From: Kaistia soli DSM 19436
GTDB lineage: Bacteria > Pseudomonadota > Alphaproteobacteria > Rhizobiales > Kaistiaceae
Assembly (NCBI RefSeq): GCF_900129325.1
Contig: NZ_FQUP01000006.1
Coordinates: forward strand, 62,001 to 126,000
Direction of reading: 5' to 3'
Length of the DNA stretch: 64,000 nucleotides
Shown here: piece by piece, positions 1-9,301 of the stretch
Position numbering within the stretch: position 1 is the stretch's first letter
How the letters are laid out: every line of letters begins with the position of its first letter
Notes under the pieces: model-generated
Told to the model about the DNA's origin: nothing
The model's database searches: none
Seen by the model: the letters and a program-made list of their open reading frames with translations, nothing else
Program-made: the position numbers and the translations under genes

Positions 1-722
1 AGGGGAGCGATCGCGTGCATGTCCTCGCCAGCCACCACTGGAATCGACAGCTCGGCCGATGCCGCCCAGACATCGGTGAAGGTGAGGTCGTCCATGAGCG
101 AGAGCGTCAGCTCATTGACGGCCGGCTGGTCCTGCTTGCCGGCGCTAAGCTGCGGGAAGTAGCGGCGGATGATCGTCGGTCGGTTGAACACCGTTCGGGG
201 ATCATCGACTTTCGCCTCCAGTTGGATGCGGGCCGTCGCCAGCCTTTCGCCATGCGCCGAAATGCTTGCACCAAACCTGCTGCCGGCCGCGACTGGGGCA
301 GCAGCGGCGCTCGGCGCGGCGAAGCTGCGCGTCTGAAAAACGCTGCCAAGCTTCTTCGGGTAGCCCTGGACCCAGCCCCGAGCGAGCGCGGCATCATTGT
401 CGACAAAGATGTAGGGGCAGAAATTGACCGGCTTGCCATCCAGTCGCGCCTCGACGAGCACAAAGGCCTCGCGGTACTGATAGCGGGCCGGATCCGTGAG
501 TTCGTCGTTCTCGCCCGTAAACTGCCAGTCGAGAAACCAGAAGAACGCTCTTCCCTGATCCGCCTCGTCAGGGACCAACCCCGGCGGCAGGAGCGCAGTG
601 ACGGCGGCGGGGTCCGCCCAATATTCGATCGCAATGCAATCGCTCGAATAGTGCCACGGCGGTGGCGGCGTTAGTTGTGACGCACCTTCCGGGGTCAGAG
701 GTACGGTGTAGCCCTTGAGCAT
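1..722 (-). CDS. Acetoacetate decarboxylase family protein (3' end beyond window)
   Basis: About 240 residues are present; the C-terminus runs off the left edge. The translation starts MLKGYTVPLTPEG and contains GWVQGYPKKLGSV near residue 130. In acetoacetate decarboxylases the Lys-Lys of this motif supplies the Schiff-base lysine that decarboxylates acetoacetate to acetone. The surrounding text (ALLPPGLVPD, FCPYIFVDND) also fits the family. Many homologues act on other beta-keto or cyclic substrates, so the substrate is open. The gene lies downstream of and in the same direction as the AraC regulator at 814-1821, which may control it. The start ATG at 720-722 is the first in frame. Confidence 0.85.
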   Translation of the reverse strand, partial: MLKGYTVPLTPEGASQLTPPPPWHYSSDCIAIEYWADPAAVTALLPPGLVPDEADQGRAFFWFLDWQFTGENDELTDPARYQYREAFVLVEARLDGKPVNFCPYIFVDNDAALARGWVQGYPKKLGSVFQTRSFAAPSAAAAPVAAGSRFGASISAHGERLATARIQLEAKVDDPRTVFNRPTIIRRYFPQLSAGKQDQPAVNELTLSLMDDLTFTDVWAASAELSIPVVAGEDMHAIAP

Positions 723-813
723 TGTGCGGCCTCTCTTCCAGGGGAACGATCCTTGGTGCGCCAGAAAATGCCGGATGACGCGGGAGGCGTCTTTCAACCT
801 TCCGGCGCGAATT

Positions 814-1821
814 TTACAAAGTCGGCACGGCGCCCGACGATCGGCCGAGATAATCGATCCGCGAGTCGAGCAGCAGTGGTCCAACGGGTGCTTCGCCCGA
901 CAGATGCTCCCGGCGCCACCGCCCCGGGCTCACCCTGTTCCGTGCTTTGAATGCGATACTGAAATGGCTCTGATTGCCGAAACCGCAGGCGAGCGCGATT
1001 TCGGCGAGTGATATCTCAGGATCGAGCAAAAGCTGTTCAGCTCGGTTGATCCGGCACGATATCAGCCACTGATGTGGGCTGACGCCGGTCGTGTTCCGGA
1101 AGGCACGGCCGAAATGTGCGCTCGATATCCGACATTCTCGAGCGAGTTCGGCCAGCGAAACATCGAGATTAGCATTCATCATCTCTTTCGCGCGCCGCTC
1201 CTGCCAGGGCGCAAGGCGTGTTGGGGAGGCTGATGTCTGCACCGTGCGTTCACTGTAGCGGCCAATGATATGGGCGCAGGCGCCGCTGAGAAGGCCGTCA
1301 AGCAGGAGGCCGCTGAGCGGGTGCCGGCCGGACAGGGCAGCGCGCGCGCCCTCTGCCAGGCCCCTCATGACCGGATCGTTCCAGCCACGCGGCAGATCAC
1401 TTCGGAGTTCGGAGATCGATGCCTTGTCGATCTCGGACGCCGCACGGTTCAATGCGGTGAGGGGTAGCGAAAAGTGAATGAAGTGGGAGGGACCGTGGAC
1501 AAGCGCGCGCGGATCCTGCCGCTGATCGATGATATAGGTCTCGCCGGACAGTCCGGGCTCGACCGGGACAGAACGCCCGTTCAGCCATAGCTCGTGGTCG
1601 ACGCCCCGTAGGAGAACGGCGACGTGGAAGCTCTCCTGATAACCCAGCGACTGGTTCGGTCCGGTCCTGCGGGGCTCCAGGAGAATCTCCGACAGCGTCA
1701 GTTCGCCGGGTCTCTGGATGTGTTGGAGGTGCGGGGGTGGCTCCGGCGCCTCAAAGCTCTCGGCTATGAGCGAAGCGGGGCTGCGGCGCGATAAGACCTT
1801 AGGGGGATATTGCGTGCTCAT
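814..1821 (-). CDS. AraC family transcriptional regulator
   Basis: This is a 335-residue protein from the ATG at 1821 (MSTQYPPKVL); in-frame starts at 1842 and 1896 are possible. The N-terminal half resembles an AraC-binding-like sensing domain (FHVAVLLRGVDHELWLNG). The C-terminal ~100 residues carry two helix-turn-helix motifs, AELARECRISSAHFGRAFR and ISLAEIALACGFGNQSHFS, followed by the usual arginine-rich end (SPGRWRRE). It is predicted to be a cytoplasmic DNA-binding regulator of nearby genes, possibly the decarboxylase-like gene that follows it on the same strand. The ligand is not recognisable. Confidence 0.9.
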   Translation of the reverse strand: MSTQYPPKVLSRRSPASLIAESFEAPEPPPHLQHIQRPGELTLSEILLEPRRTGPNQSLGYQESFHVAVLLRGVDHELWLNGRSVPVEPGLSGETYIIDQRQDPRALVHGPSHFIHFSLPLTALNRAASEIDKASISELRSDLPRGWNDPVMRGLAEGARAALSGRHPLSGLLLDGLLSGACAHIIGRYSERTVQTSASPTRLAPWQERRAKEMMNANLDVSLAELARECRISSAHFGRAFRNTTGVSPHQWLISCRINRAEQLLLDPEISLAEIALACGFGNQSHFSIAFKARNRVSPGRWRREHLSGEAPVGPLLLDSRIDYLGRSSGAVPTL

Positions 1822-1904
1822 GCGAAAAGCTTCGCTGCGCATCGCGTCGCCGGCGAGTTTTGGTTTGTAAATTCCGGTAAAACATCGGCACCGCAATAGA
1901 GGCG

Positions 1905-4772
1905 TCAGCGGGTACCGAGCCGGACTATCAGGCGGCGCGACGCAAGGAGATCGGGCGTATCCCAGCCTTCCTTGAACTGCTCATAGACAGAAGCGAGAAG
2001 CGAGCGTGCCCGCGCTTTGTCCTCTTCGGCGACGAGGCGCGCCAAAGGCAGTGCGGCGCGCAGTTCCCATCCCGGGGAGGAACGTAGCTTCGCTTCCGCG
2101 AGGGCGGACTCAAGCATCTCCTTGGCGGAGCCGATGTCAGGGTTGGGCTGCTGGAGCAGGATCTCGCCACGAGCGCGCTGGATGTCGGACAACCACATCG
2201 TGCCGCCAGCACGTCTCGCACGGGCCATTGCGTCGTCGATGACGGCAAGGGCTTCGATCGGCCGGCCGCACCCGGCCAGCGCCTCGGCCTGCGCCCGCAT
2301 CGTCCCGAAAATGGCCGTGTAGTACTGGTTCACCTCTGCGGCATGCACGGCCTCGCCCAGCATTCCGGCTGCTGCCTGGGCGTCGCCTTCGAGCAAAAGC
2401 CACTCGCCCTTCATGGCGAGGCCGACGGCATGATAGGGCGCCAGAGCGTGGGTCCGCGCTCGCGACAGCAACTCGTCCGCCATCGCCCCTGCCCTCGCCA
2501 GATCGCCGAGCCAGAAGAATACCGGGGTCAGGTAGGAGAGCGCGATGCAATGCGTCACCGGATGATCATACAACCTCGCCTTCTGGAGTCCCTGTTCGGC
2601 AATCGCGAGCGCTCGATCGGGCATACCGCTGAGCCAAAGTGCGCGTGAATAGGTCGTGTAACCGGACACATGAAGGCTATGACCGAAAATATTGAGCCGC
2701 TCCGCACTGAGGCCCGCCGCATTGCTAAATGCAATCTCACAATGGCGGCGCGCTGCAGACTGCCGTCCAATTAGGTGCAGTGAAACTGCAAGAAGCCACT
2801 CGGTCAGCGCCTTCTGTGCTAGATCGTCCATCCCCCGCGTGATCCTTCGGCGCCTGCGCGCTGCGGCCAGCGAGCCATGAAAATCGGCACGCCTGGAGTG
2901 AAAAGTGTAATAGCCCGTCAGCAGTTGCAGATGCCGTCCCGTATCCGCGTGTGCTGTCGCGATCTCCAGTGCCCGCTCGTAGGTCCGCCTGACTTCTTCG
3001 CCATTGCCGCTGCCATACATCAGCGCCGTCGCAAGCGTTTCCTGCAACGAAAGCTCGAGCATTGATCCGCGGCAGTCATCGTCGAGCGCGTTGAGGCCGA
3101 GCCGGCACCAATGACGACAATCGTCAAGCAGCGAGAGCCCCAAGAACAGAGGCCCCGCCGACGACGCCAGATCGGTTCCGGTTCGGCGATCTCCTGAAAC
3201 CGAAAAGCTCCAAGAAAGCGCCTTGCGGATATTGCCCAGGTGCGGAACGAGCTGGGATACCGCTCCCGTCACAATGTCGGGTCCGGAACCATTTCCAGTT
3301 CTGAGCAGATCAGCGAAATAGACAGCATGGCGCTGTGCGAGCTTGCTTGCCTCGCTTGCTTCAGCAAGACGCAATTCCGCATAGGCGCGTGTCGTGTCAA
3401 GGAGTCGGAAGCAGGCTGGTCCTGATTTCGGCGCAACGGCCACGAGCGACTTGTCGATGAGGCCGGCAACAGCTGCGCCCACGGAAGCGGTACCTAGCCC
3501 TGTTTCACCCGTGACAGCGCTGGCGGCAGCCATCGAGAATGGACCTGCGAACACAGAAAGCTTGCGAAAGACATCTTGTTCGAAAGGCGAGAGGCGCGCG
3601 TAGCTCCAGTCGAGTGTCGCCTGAAGGGTCTGATGACGCATCTGGCCAATTCGATCGCCCTGAAGGAACAGCTCACCGCCCCCGTCGAGCATTTCGGCGA
3701 GCGTATCGAACCCATAGGTCCCAGCCCGACTCGCAGCGATCTCGATCGCAAGTGCTATGCCGTCAAGCCGTCGGCAGATTGCCGCCACCACGGGAGCTTC
3801 GGAATCCCGGAGGGGCCCCGAGTGGCCGCTGGAAATCGCTCGATCCATGAACAGTTGAACTGCCGGCGCGGCGAGTGCCTGGGATGCGGTTGGCGTTCCA
3901 AACGCGGGACATCCGAGGGGCAGCAGACTGTGAACAGTCTCCTCCTGGATGCGGAGGGCCTCACGGCTGGTTGCAACGATGTGGACATTGGGCGCTCCCT
4001 TGAGCAATGTCGCCACGAGGGGCGCCATGGCCTCGATCACGTGCTCGCAGCTATCCAGTATCAGGAGCATGTGCCGGTCAGCGAGATGCTGGGCCAAAGT
4101 GGCCAGCGGATCCGGACCACGAACCGCGCAGCCCGCGGCCGCCAGAACGACGCCGACCGCGAGGGTTGGTTCACCCACTGCCCCGAGATCAGCAAATGCG
4201 ATCGACGGCGCAGCAAAATCTGAAGCGAGCGCTTGAGCTGTTGCGACAGCGACAGTTGTCTTGCCGACCCCGCCGGGTCCTACAATGGTCACAAAGCGCC
4301 GCGAGAGTACCTGAAGGCAGAGGGCATCGACGGTTTCATGCCGTCCGAATACAGTTGCTGGCAGCTGAGGGAGTTTTGCAAGGTCGGCGGGTGGTGCAAA
4401 TCGCGTCTGCCGATCGAGCCGCTGGATGGGAGCAACGAAAACATATCCACGCCCCGAAACGGCGGCAATGAACTTGGCGCCTTCAGCGCTGTCGCCCAAG
4501 AATTTGCGCAGAGACGCGATCTGGACGCGAAGATTCGCATCCTCGACGGTGGCATGCGGCCAGGCGCGCTGCATCAATTCGCGCGCTCCAACAACCTCTC
4601 CGGCACGCTCGGTAAGTGCGGTCAGGATCTCGAAAGCCCGACTTCCCAGCGGTACCCTATCCCCGTTCCTGAGCAGCAGCCGTTTACCTGGAACGAGCGT
4701 AAACGGCCCAAAGACAAGAATGTCGATGCTAGCGCTCAAGAATCCTCGCTGCTCTAGGTCATTTAGGGCCAC
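1905..4772 (-). CDS. Winged-helix / NB-ARC ATPase / TPR transcriptional regulator
   Basis: This is a 955-residue regulator with a GTG start at 4772. Residues ~18-115 form an OmpR/PhoB-type winged-helix domain (PLGSRAFEILTALTERAGEV, RVQIASLRKFLG, SGRGYVFVAPI). Residues ~140-420 form an NB-ARC-like ATPase with Walker A GPGGVGKT at 165-172 and Walker B MLLILDSCEHV. The rest is alpha-helical and TPR-like. Proteins of this build (sometimes annotated with CadC or MalT-like regulators) switch transcription in an ATP-dependent way. Its winged-helix domain closely resembles that of the protein at 8153-9301. The C-terminal ligand-sensing part gives no substrate clue. Confidence 0.9.
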   Translation of the reverse strand: MALNDLEQRGFLSASIDILVFGPFTLVPGKRLLLRNGDRVPLGSRAFEILTALTERAGEVVGARELMQRAWPHATVEDANLRVQIASLRKFLGDSAEGAKFIAAVSGRGYVFVAPIQRLDRQTRFAPPADLAKLPQLPATVFGRHETVDALCLQVLSRRFVTIVGPGGVGKTTVAVATAQALASDFAAPSIAFADLGAVGEPTLAVGVVLAAAGCAVRGPDPLATLAQHLADRHMLLILDSCEHVIEAMAPLVATLLKGAPNVHIVATSREALRIQEETVHSLLPLGCPAFGTPTASQALAAPAVQLFMDRAISSGHSGPLRDSEAPVVAAICRRLDGIALAIEIAASRAGTYGFDTLAEMLDGGGELFLQGDRIGQMRHQTLQATLDWSYARLSPFEQDVFRKLSVFAGPFSMAAASAVTGETGLGTASVGAAVAGLIDKSLVAVAPKSGPACFRLLDTTRAYAELRLAEASEASKLAQRHAVYFADLLRTGNGSGPDIVTGAVSQLVPHLGNIRKALSWSFSVSGDRRTGTDLASSAGPLFLGLSLLDDCRHWCRLGLNALDDDCRGSMLELSLQETLATALMYGSGNGEEVRRTYERALEIATAHADTGRHLQLLTGYYTFHSRRADFHGSLAAARRRRRITRGMDDLAQKALTEWLLAVSLHLIGRQSAARRHCEIAFSNAAGLSAERLNIFGHSLHVSGYTTYSRALWLSGMPDRALAIAEQGLQKARLYDHPVTHCIALSYLTPVFFWLGDLARAGAMADELLSRARTHALAPYHAVGLAMKGEWLLLEGDAQAAAGMLGEAVHAAEVNQYYTAIFGTMRAQAEALAGCGRPIEALAVIDDAMARARRAGGTMWLSDIQRARGEILLQQPNPDIGSAKEMLESALAEAKLRSSPGWELRAALPLARLVAEEDKARARSLLASVYEQFKEGWDTPDLLASRRLIVRLGTR

Positions 4773-5154
4773 CGTGCTGCCGCGCCCATCAGCGGACTAA
4801 GATAATATGCAATGGCGGCAGACGTATCGCCATCCTCGGCAACACCAGTGTCGAGGATGGCGAGAACGAGGTATTTGAAGGCCCGGTTAGGCCGAAATAA
4901 CCAGCAAGCATCGGTACAGAACGGTTGTTGACGATAGAGCTCAACCGAGCACATGCCCTTAACGCCTTGGAAAGACAGCACATATAGCGAGCTCGTTGCT
5001 GTGCCAGTCGGCCCATGAGATAAACCTGCTGTGGTGACCCGAAGGCGGGGGCAATAACCTCGTCTAGCACCGGGCGTGCTGCAACGAGGCGGAATTGTCC
5101 GTTCACGGTCGGCAGCTTGCAATACACTGAAATGGATTGAAGGGGGGGCGCAAG
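4773..5154. other. Divergent intergenic region
   Basis: These 380 bases separate two divergently oriented regulator genes. Open frames on the minus strand are not convincing as proteins. An AAGGGGGGG ribosome-binding run at 5139-5147 serves the kinase start at 5155. Nothing else is recognised. Confidence 0.5.
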
Positions 5155-6831
5155 ATGGACGACCTCAAGAGCGCCAAGCCCGTGATTTTCGCGGTTGCGC
5201 TTCTAGTCACCCTTTTCATTTCCGCCTGTGCATTCTTGTTGTTTGAAGGCGGCATCCTCTCTCTGTTCTTTCTAGCCATCACAAGCGCGCTTCTTGGTGG
5301 GTCGATCCATTCTTACTATCGGGAACGCCTTCTCCGCAAAACCGAACGTGGTTTCGTCGAGAACATTCCGGGCCTGGGGTGGACTTCCGACGGCGGCGGA
5401 CGAATACGTAGCATGAACTCTCGAATGAGGGAGTTCCTTCAGGTGCCGCGGGGCTCCCTCGTAGTTTCTCCAGAGTCCATTCACCCGGAAGATAAGTACA
5501 AGACGCTGGATCTATGGGGGCAGCAGCACAGATCGGAAAAGCGTGGCACGCACCGTCTTCTCGGTCCTGATGGACGCTATCACTGGTTTCGATCGGCAGT
5601 GCATCCCATCCTTGATCAAAGCGGTGTGGTCGTTTCGTCGTGGGGAACGTTCATTGACATCAGTGATCTGAAAGCAGCCGAAGACGCTCTGCGCAGCAGC
5701 GAGGAGAACCTCAGAACAATCCTAGATCACATTCCAGAAAATATCGTGATTGCGGACAGCAATGGAGAGAATGAATACTCCAATCAACATAGCATGATCT
5801 TCTACGGCAGCATGTTTCACGAGGTGAACGGATCAGGATATCACAAGTTCATTCATCCGGATGACGTGGACGAATACGTTGCCGATACCCTATTTTGCAT
5901 CGAGAACGCTGTGCCGATGAATCGGCTGGTCCGCCAGCGTAGATATGATGGCGTATATCGCTGGTTCAGGATGCGCGTGAATCCGGCATTCGACGAGAAT
6001 GGCAAGGTCGTTCGTTGGTACGGTCTCCACATCGATATCGATGACGAAGTGAAGGCCATGGCGGCTTTGCAGGATGCGAAAGACAAGCTGGCACAGGCGT
6101 CGGAATATGCAAGCTTGGCGGAGCTTGCGGCCTCGATCGCTCACGAGGTCAACCAGCCATTGGCTGCCGTGGTTACTAATAGTGAAGCCTGTCAACTCTG
6201 GCTGTCAGCCGAATCGCTGAACCTCGACAGAGCTCGAACGAATGTCAGCCGAATAGTCCGCGATGCGAAGGGCGCGGCCGACATTGTAAGCCGGATACGC
6301 GAGCTATTTGCAAAAAAGGCGCCTCACAAGGAAGCGGCCGATATCAATAACCTCTTGAATGAGATGATCGGCTTAATCTTAAAGAAATACTCCGACAAAC
6401 GACTATCAATTTCCATGGACCTGGATGAACATATTCCTCTCATAGAACTCGATAGAGTACAGATTCAGCAGCTTATGTTTAACATTCTGCGAAATGGCGT
6501 TGAGGCGATGCGAGAAAACGGAGAAGTGCCGATGAGACTGGATATCAGCTCTCGTGTGGCTGGCGACGCCGCGATTGTGAGGGTTGCCGATAACGGGATC
6601 GGGCTGGCGGACTCACGTAAGGTCTTCGAGCCCTTTTTTACCACGAAGAGCGATGGGATGGGCATGGGGCTGTCCATCTGTCGAACCATTGTTGATGCGC
6701 ATTCAGGTCGGCTCTGGGCGGAGGCTAACCCATCGCGAGGTGCAGTGTTCGCGTTCGAACTCCCGATCCACGATGCTATCTCTCTCGGGGACATCGGTCG
6801 CCGCGGGAGCCGCGACCAGCCCGACGTGTAG
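5155..6831 (+). CDS. PAS-domain sensor histidine kinase
   Basis: This is a 558-residue membrane-anchored kinase. The start is the ATG at 5155, preceded by a strong purine run; a TTG at 5137 is less likely. Two hydrophobic segments lie at about residues 9-50. Two PAS_3-like domains follow (~75-180 and ~185-305), each ending in a PAC-like stretch (WGTFIDISD, WYGLHIDID). The H-box SIAHEVNQPLAA has its phospho-acceptor His near 330, of the FixL/DctB-like class. The ATP-binding domain has ADNGIGL and DGMGMGLSI. It is followed by two response regulators on the same strand, so a phosphorelay is likely. The signal is unknown. Confidence 0.93.
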   Translation: MDDLKSAKPVIFAVALLVTLFISACAFLLFEGGILSLFFLAITSALLGGSIHSYYRERLLRKTERGFVENIPGLGWTSDGGGRIRSMNSRMREFLQVPRGSLVVSPESIHPEDKYKTLDLWGQQHRSEKRGTHRLLGPDGRYHWFRSAVHPILDQSGVVVSSWGTFIDISDLKAAEDALRSSEENLRTILDHIPENIVIADSNGENEYSNQHSMIFYGSMFHEVNGSGYHKFIHPDDVDEYVADTLFCIENAVPMNRLVRQRRYDGVYRWFRMRVNPAFDENGKVVRWYGLHIDIDDEVKAMAALQDAKDKLAQASEYASLAELAASIAHEVNQPLAAVVTNSEACQLWLSAESLNLDRARTNVSRIVRDAKGAADIVSRIRELFAKKAPHKEAADINNLLNEMIGLILKKYSDKRLSISMDLDEHIPLIELDRVQIQQLMFNILRNGVEAMRENGEVPMRLDISSRVAGDAAIVRVADNGIGLADSRKVFEPFFTTKSDGMGMGLSICRTIVDAHSGRLWAEANPSRGAVFAFELPIHDAISLGDIGRRGSRDQPDV

Positions 6832-7126
6832 TGGCCGTCGGGAGCGGCTAGGCACGCGTGATCGTGTCTGCATAGCCGTTACCGCAAGAGACAGAAGCCG
6901 CACGGACTCTATCCTGAACACCGCCTGTCCCGAGGCGACTCTCCTGCCCCCGCCTGTCAAGAAGATCAGATTCATGCCGGGCGCACTCGGCTCGCGGGCA
7001 ATGGGCGCCTGCACTTGTCCAGCCGGAAGCTCTAACGTGCTTCTGTTATGGATCAGCTGACCTCGTCGCTGGTAAAGTCCGTGGAGTGCATTCGCAAGTT
7101 TGGCTTCTCCGGGCGGGTGGTCGGAT

Positions 7127-7771
7127 ATGTCAGAGGACACGGGAATTGCCTTCGTCGTCGACGATGATCAGCGCGTCTGTGAGGCCGTGAGTGATCTCCT
7201 CGCGGCGCACGGAATTGATACATGGACCTTTGGTTCGGCTGCCAACTATACCGCCTTCGAAAGACCCGACCGGGCAGCATGCCTGCTTCTCGATATCGAA
7301 CTCCCAGACATCAACGGGCTTGAACTTCAGACGAAATTCAACCGCGAGGATCATCCACCCATCGTCTTCATCACCGGCCATGGCGACATTCAGTCTTCTG
7401 TGCGGGCGATGAAAGGCGGCGCCGTGGACTTCCTTACGAAGCCGTTTCTGCAGAACGAACTCGTGGCTTCCGTCCGAGCGGCGATCGAGCTCGATCATAG
7501 CAATCGCCGGCAGAAGTCTGAACTGGCAATCCTGCGAGACCGTCTCGCCCTCTTGACACCAAGAGAGAGAGAAGTCCTACCGCTGGTCACTAGCGGCCTG
7601 ATGAACAAGCAAGCCGCGGCGAAACTCGGCGTAAGTGAGGTGACGCTGCAGATTCATCGAAGCAACATTACCAGGAAGATGCAGTCTACTTCGTTTGCCG
7701 ATCTCGTGCGCATGGCCGAGAAATTGAACTTCTTGGCGAACCGCCTCATCGGCGAGCGTGTCGAAAAATGA
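7127..7771 (+). CDS. FixJ/NarL-type response regulator
   Basis: This is a 214-residue, two-domain response regulator starting at the ATG at 7127. The receiver has the acidic pocket VDDD, phospho-acceptor Asp56 in LLLDIELPDINGLEL, and the conserved Lys in FLTKPF. The C-terminal LuxR-type HTH (LTPREREVLPLVTSGLMNKQ, then KLGVSEVTLQIHRSNI) is complete. It is the presumed output partner of the kinase at 5155-6831. Its stop overlaps the start of the next response regulator by 4 nt (ATGA), indicating translational coupling. Confidence 0.93.
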   Translation: MSEDTGIAFVVDDDQRVCEAVSDLLAAHGIDTWTFGSAANYTAFERPDRAACLLLDIELPDINGLELQTKFNREDHPPIVFITGHGDIQSSVRAMKGGAVDFLTKPFLQNELVASVRAAIELDHSNRRQKSELAILRDRLALLTPREREVLPLVTSGLMNKQAAAKLGVSEVTLQIHRSNITRKMQSTSFADLVRMAEKLNFLANRLIGERVEK

Positions 7772-8163
7772 CAGGTGGGAAGAAATCTATTGCAGTCGTC
7801 GACGATGATCAGCGGATTCTGGAATCCATCGAGGACTTGCTGGAAGCCGTCGGCCATTCAGTCCAGCTGTTCGCATCTGCAGAGGCACTCATAGAAGCAG
7901 ACGCAGTGGACGGCCTTGACTGCCTGATTACGGATATTGGACTTCCCGCCATCGACGGTATCGAGCTCTGTCGGATCGTACGCACATCGTGTCCGGACTT
8001 GCCTGTCATCTTCATCACCGGACGCTACGAGACTGCTGATCAAACGCGCGCGTCAAGGAGTAACCACCAGGGCTATTTCCGCAAGCCCTTCGACGCCACC
8101 GCTCTGCTCGCGGCCGTTTCGCAGGCGCTCTCGACCCCCGGAGGCCATCATCATGACGGTTGA
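7768..8163 (+). CDS. Single-domain CheY-like response regulator
   Basis: This is a 131-residue receiver with no output domain. It has VDDD, Asp56 in CLITDIGLPAIDGIEL, and Lys in YFRKPFDA. It overlaps the upstream FixJ-like gene by 4 nt and the downstream winged-helix gene by 11 nt, so all three are probably co-translated. A stand-alone receiver in this position could act as a phosphate sink or as an intermediate in a branched relay. Confidence 0.9.
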   Translation: MTGGKKSIAVVDDDQRILESIEDLLEAVGHSVQLFASAEALIEADAVDGLDCLITDIGLPAIDGIELCRIVRTSCPDLPVIFITGRYETADQTRASRSNHQGYFRKPFDATALLAAVSQALSTPGGHHHDG

Positions 8164-9301
8164 ACCATCGATGAGAACGTTCGGAAAGCAGACTCGGGCG
8201 GCCCTCGTCCCCGACCGCAGCTGGGCGTCAGGTCAGGCAACCCCGACGGTTCCGGCCAGTCTCGAATTTGGCCCTTTCAGTCTGAGGGCAAGCGAGCGTC
8301 TGCTGACGCGGAACGGGGTTCCGGTCTCGATAGGCGGCCGCGCTTTCGACCTGCTGCTCGCCTTGGTTGATCGGGCCGGCCAGGTTGTTGGAGCAAGACA
8401 ACTCCACAACCTCGTGTGGCCCGACGTCGTTGTCGAGGAAGCCAATCTTCGCGTGTGCATAGCTACCCTTCGCCGGACACTCGGCGAGCAAAATGGCGAG
8501 GCCCGCTATATCGTCAATGTGGCCGGTCGGGGCTACGCTTTTGTGGCACCAGTCAATCGGATTGCGCCGACAGAGGCTCAGACTCATCCTGGCGCCGGCA
8601 GTTTCTGCGCGGCTTCGACGTTGGGACAGCCACCGCAACTTCTGATCAGTCCCAACGAAACGATCGATGTCCTGTCTCGCCTTCTGGCATCAGACACCTT
8701 TGCGAGACTGACCGAGACCAGCAATGTCGTCCCCACAGCAGTTGCACGGGCCCTCCTGGCCTTGCTTCACGAGGCGTGCGGCCTCGACGCAGCGTGCTTT
8801 ATTCTGATTTCACAGCGACAGGCCCGTCTAGACGGCGGCCGGGAGACATCTGCGTTGGCGGAACATCCGCCGCACCAGCCAACCGGCAATGCCACTATCG
8901 GCGCGCATCCTGCCGATATGCGACTGCTGATCGTTCCCGGTCGCTGCCAGCTGGTGACCATGAATATGACACCGCTCTTTGATAATCTGTTGCCAGTTGC
9001 CTCTGTTCATTTCCTGGCCACCAGCCGGGAGGCTAAACGAGCAGGCCTCGCAGGTATGAGCAGGCTCCTGCATCCGGCAGATTGCGGAGCCGATAGTGCG
9101 GCCATGATCGACGCCCTTAACCAGGTCGGCATCACCGCAATGTCCTTTCAGCAGTGGCGTGCAGAGTTAGGCCGACCGACCGGCCACGCGTCGCTCCGCA
9201 TCGAAGAACTGCAAAAGGAGAATGAACGTCTCCGCCAGGCCATCTCCGATTTGACCCTTGAGAAGGTCATCCTAAGGGAAGCTTCGATCGGCAATTTGTA
9301 G
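8153..9301 (+). CDS. Winged-helix protein with an IS3 OrfA-like C-terminal tail
   Basis: This is a 382-residue protein from the ATG at 8153 (MTVEPSMRTFG), which overlaps the preceding stop. Residues ~38-122 form an OmpR/CadC-type winged helix (SIGGRAFDLLLALVDRAG, NVAGRGYAFVAPV), nearly matching the large regulator at 1905-4772. The middle (~150-310) resembles the NB-ARC region of such regulators but lacks a Walker A motif. The last ~60 residues (GITAMSFQQWRAELG, IEELQKENERLRQAISDLTL, EKVILREAS) closely match the HTH plus leucine-zipper end of IS3-family OrfA. This may be a real domain fusion providing oligomerisation or a relic of insertion. No OrfB is recognisable downstream. Confidence 0.85.
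   Translation: MTVEPSMRTFGKQTRAALVPDRSWASGQATPTVPASLEFGPFSLRASERLLTRNGVPVSIGGRAFDLLLALVDRAGQVVGARQLHNLVWPDVVVEEANLRVCIATLRRTLGEQNGEARYIVNVAGRGYAFVAPVNRIAPTEAQTHPGAGSFCAASTLGQPPQLLISPNETIDVLSRLLASDTFARLTETSNVVPTAVARALLALLHEACGLDAACFILISQRQARLDGGRETSALAEHPPHQPTGNATIGAHPADMRLLIVPGRCQLVTMNMTPLFDNLLPVASVHFLATSREAKRAGLAGMSRLLHPADCGADSAAMIDALNQVGITAMSFQQWRAELGRPTGHASLRIEELQKENERLRQAISDLTLEKVILREASIGNL

Noticed and set aside
1-722. Long plus-strand frame at 15-674 and minus-strand frame at 107-634
   Set aside because: Both are antisense or shifted shadows of the acetoacetate decarboxylase-like frame, which has the family motif and runs off the window edge.
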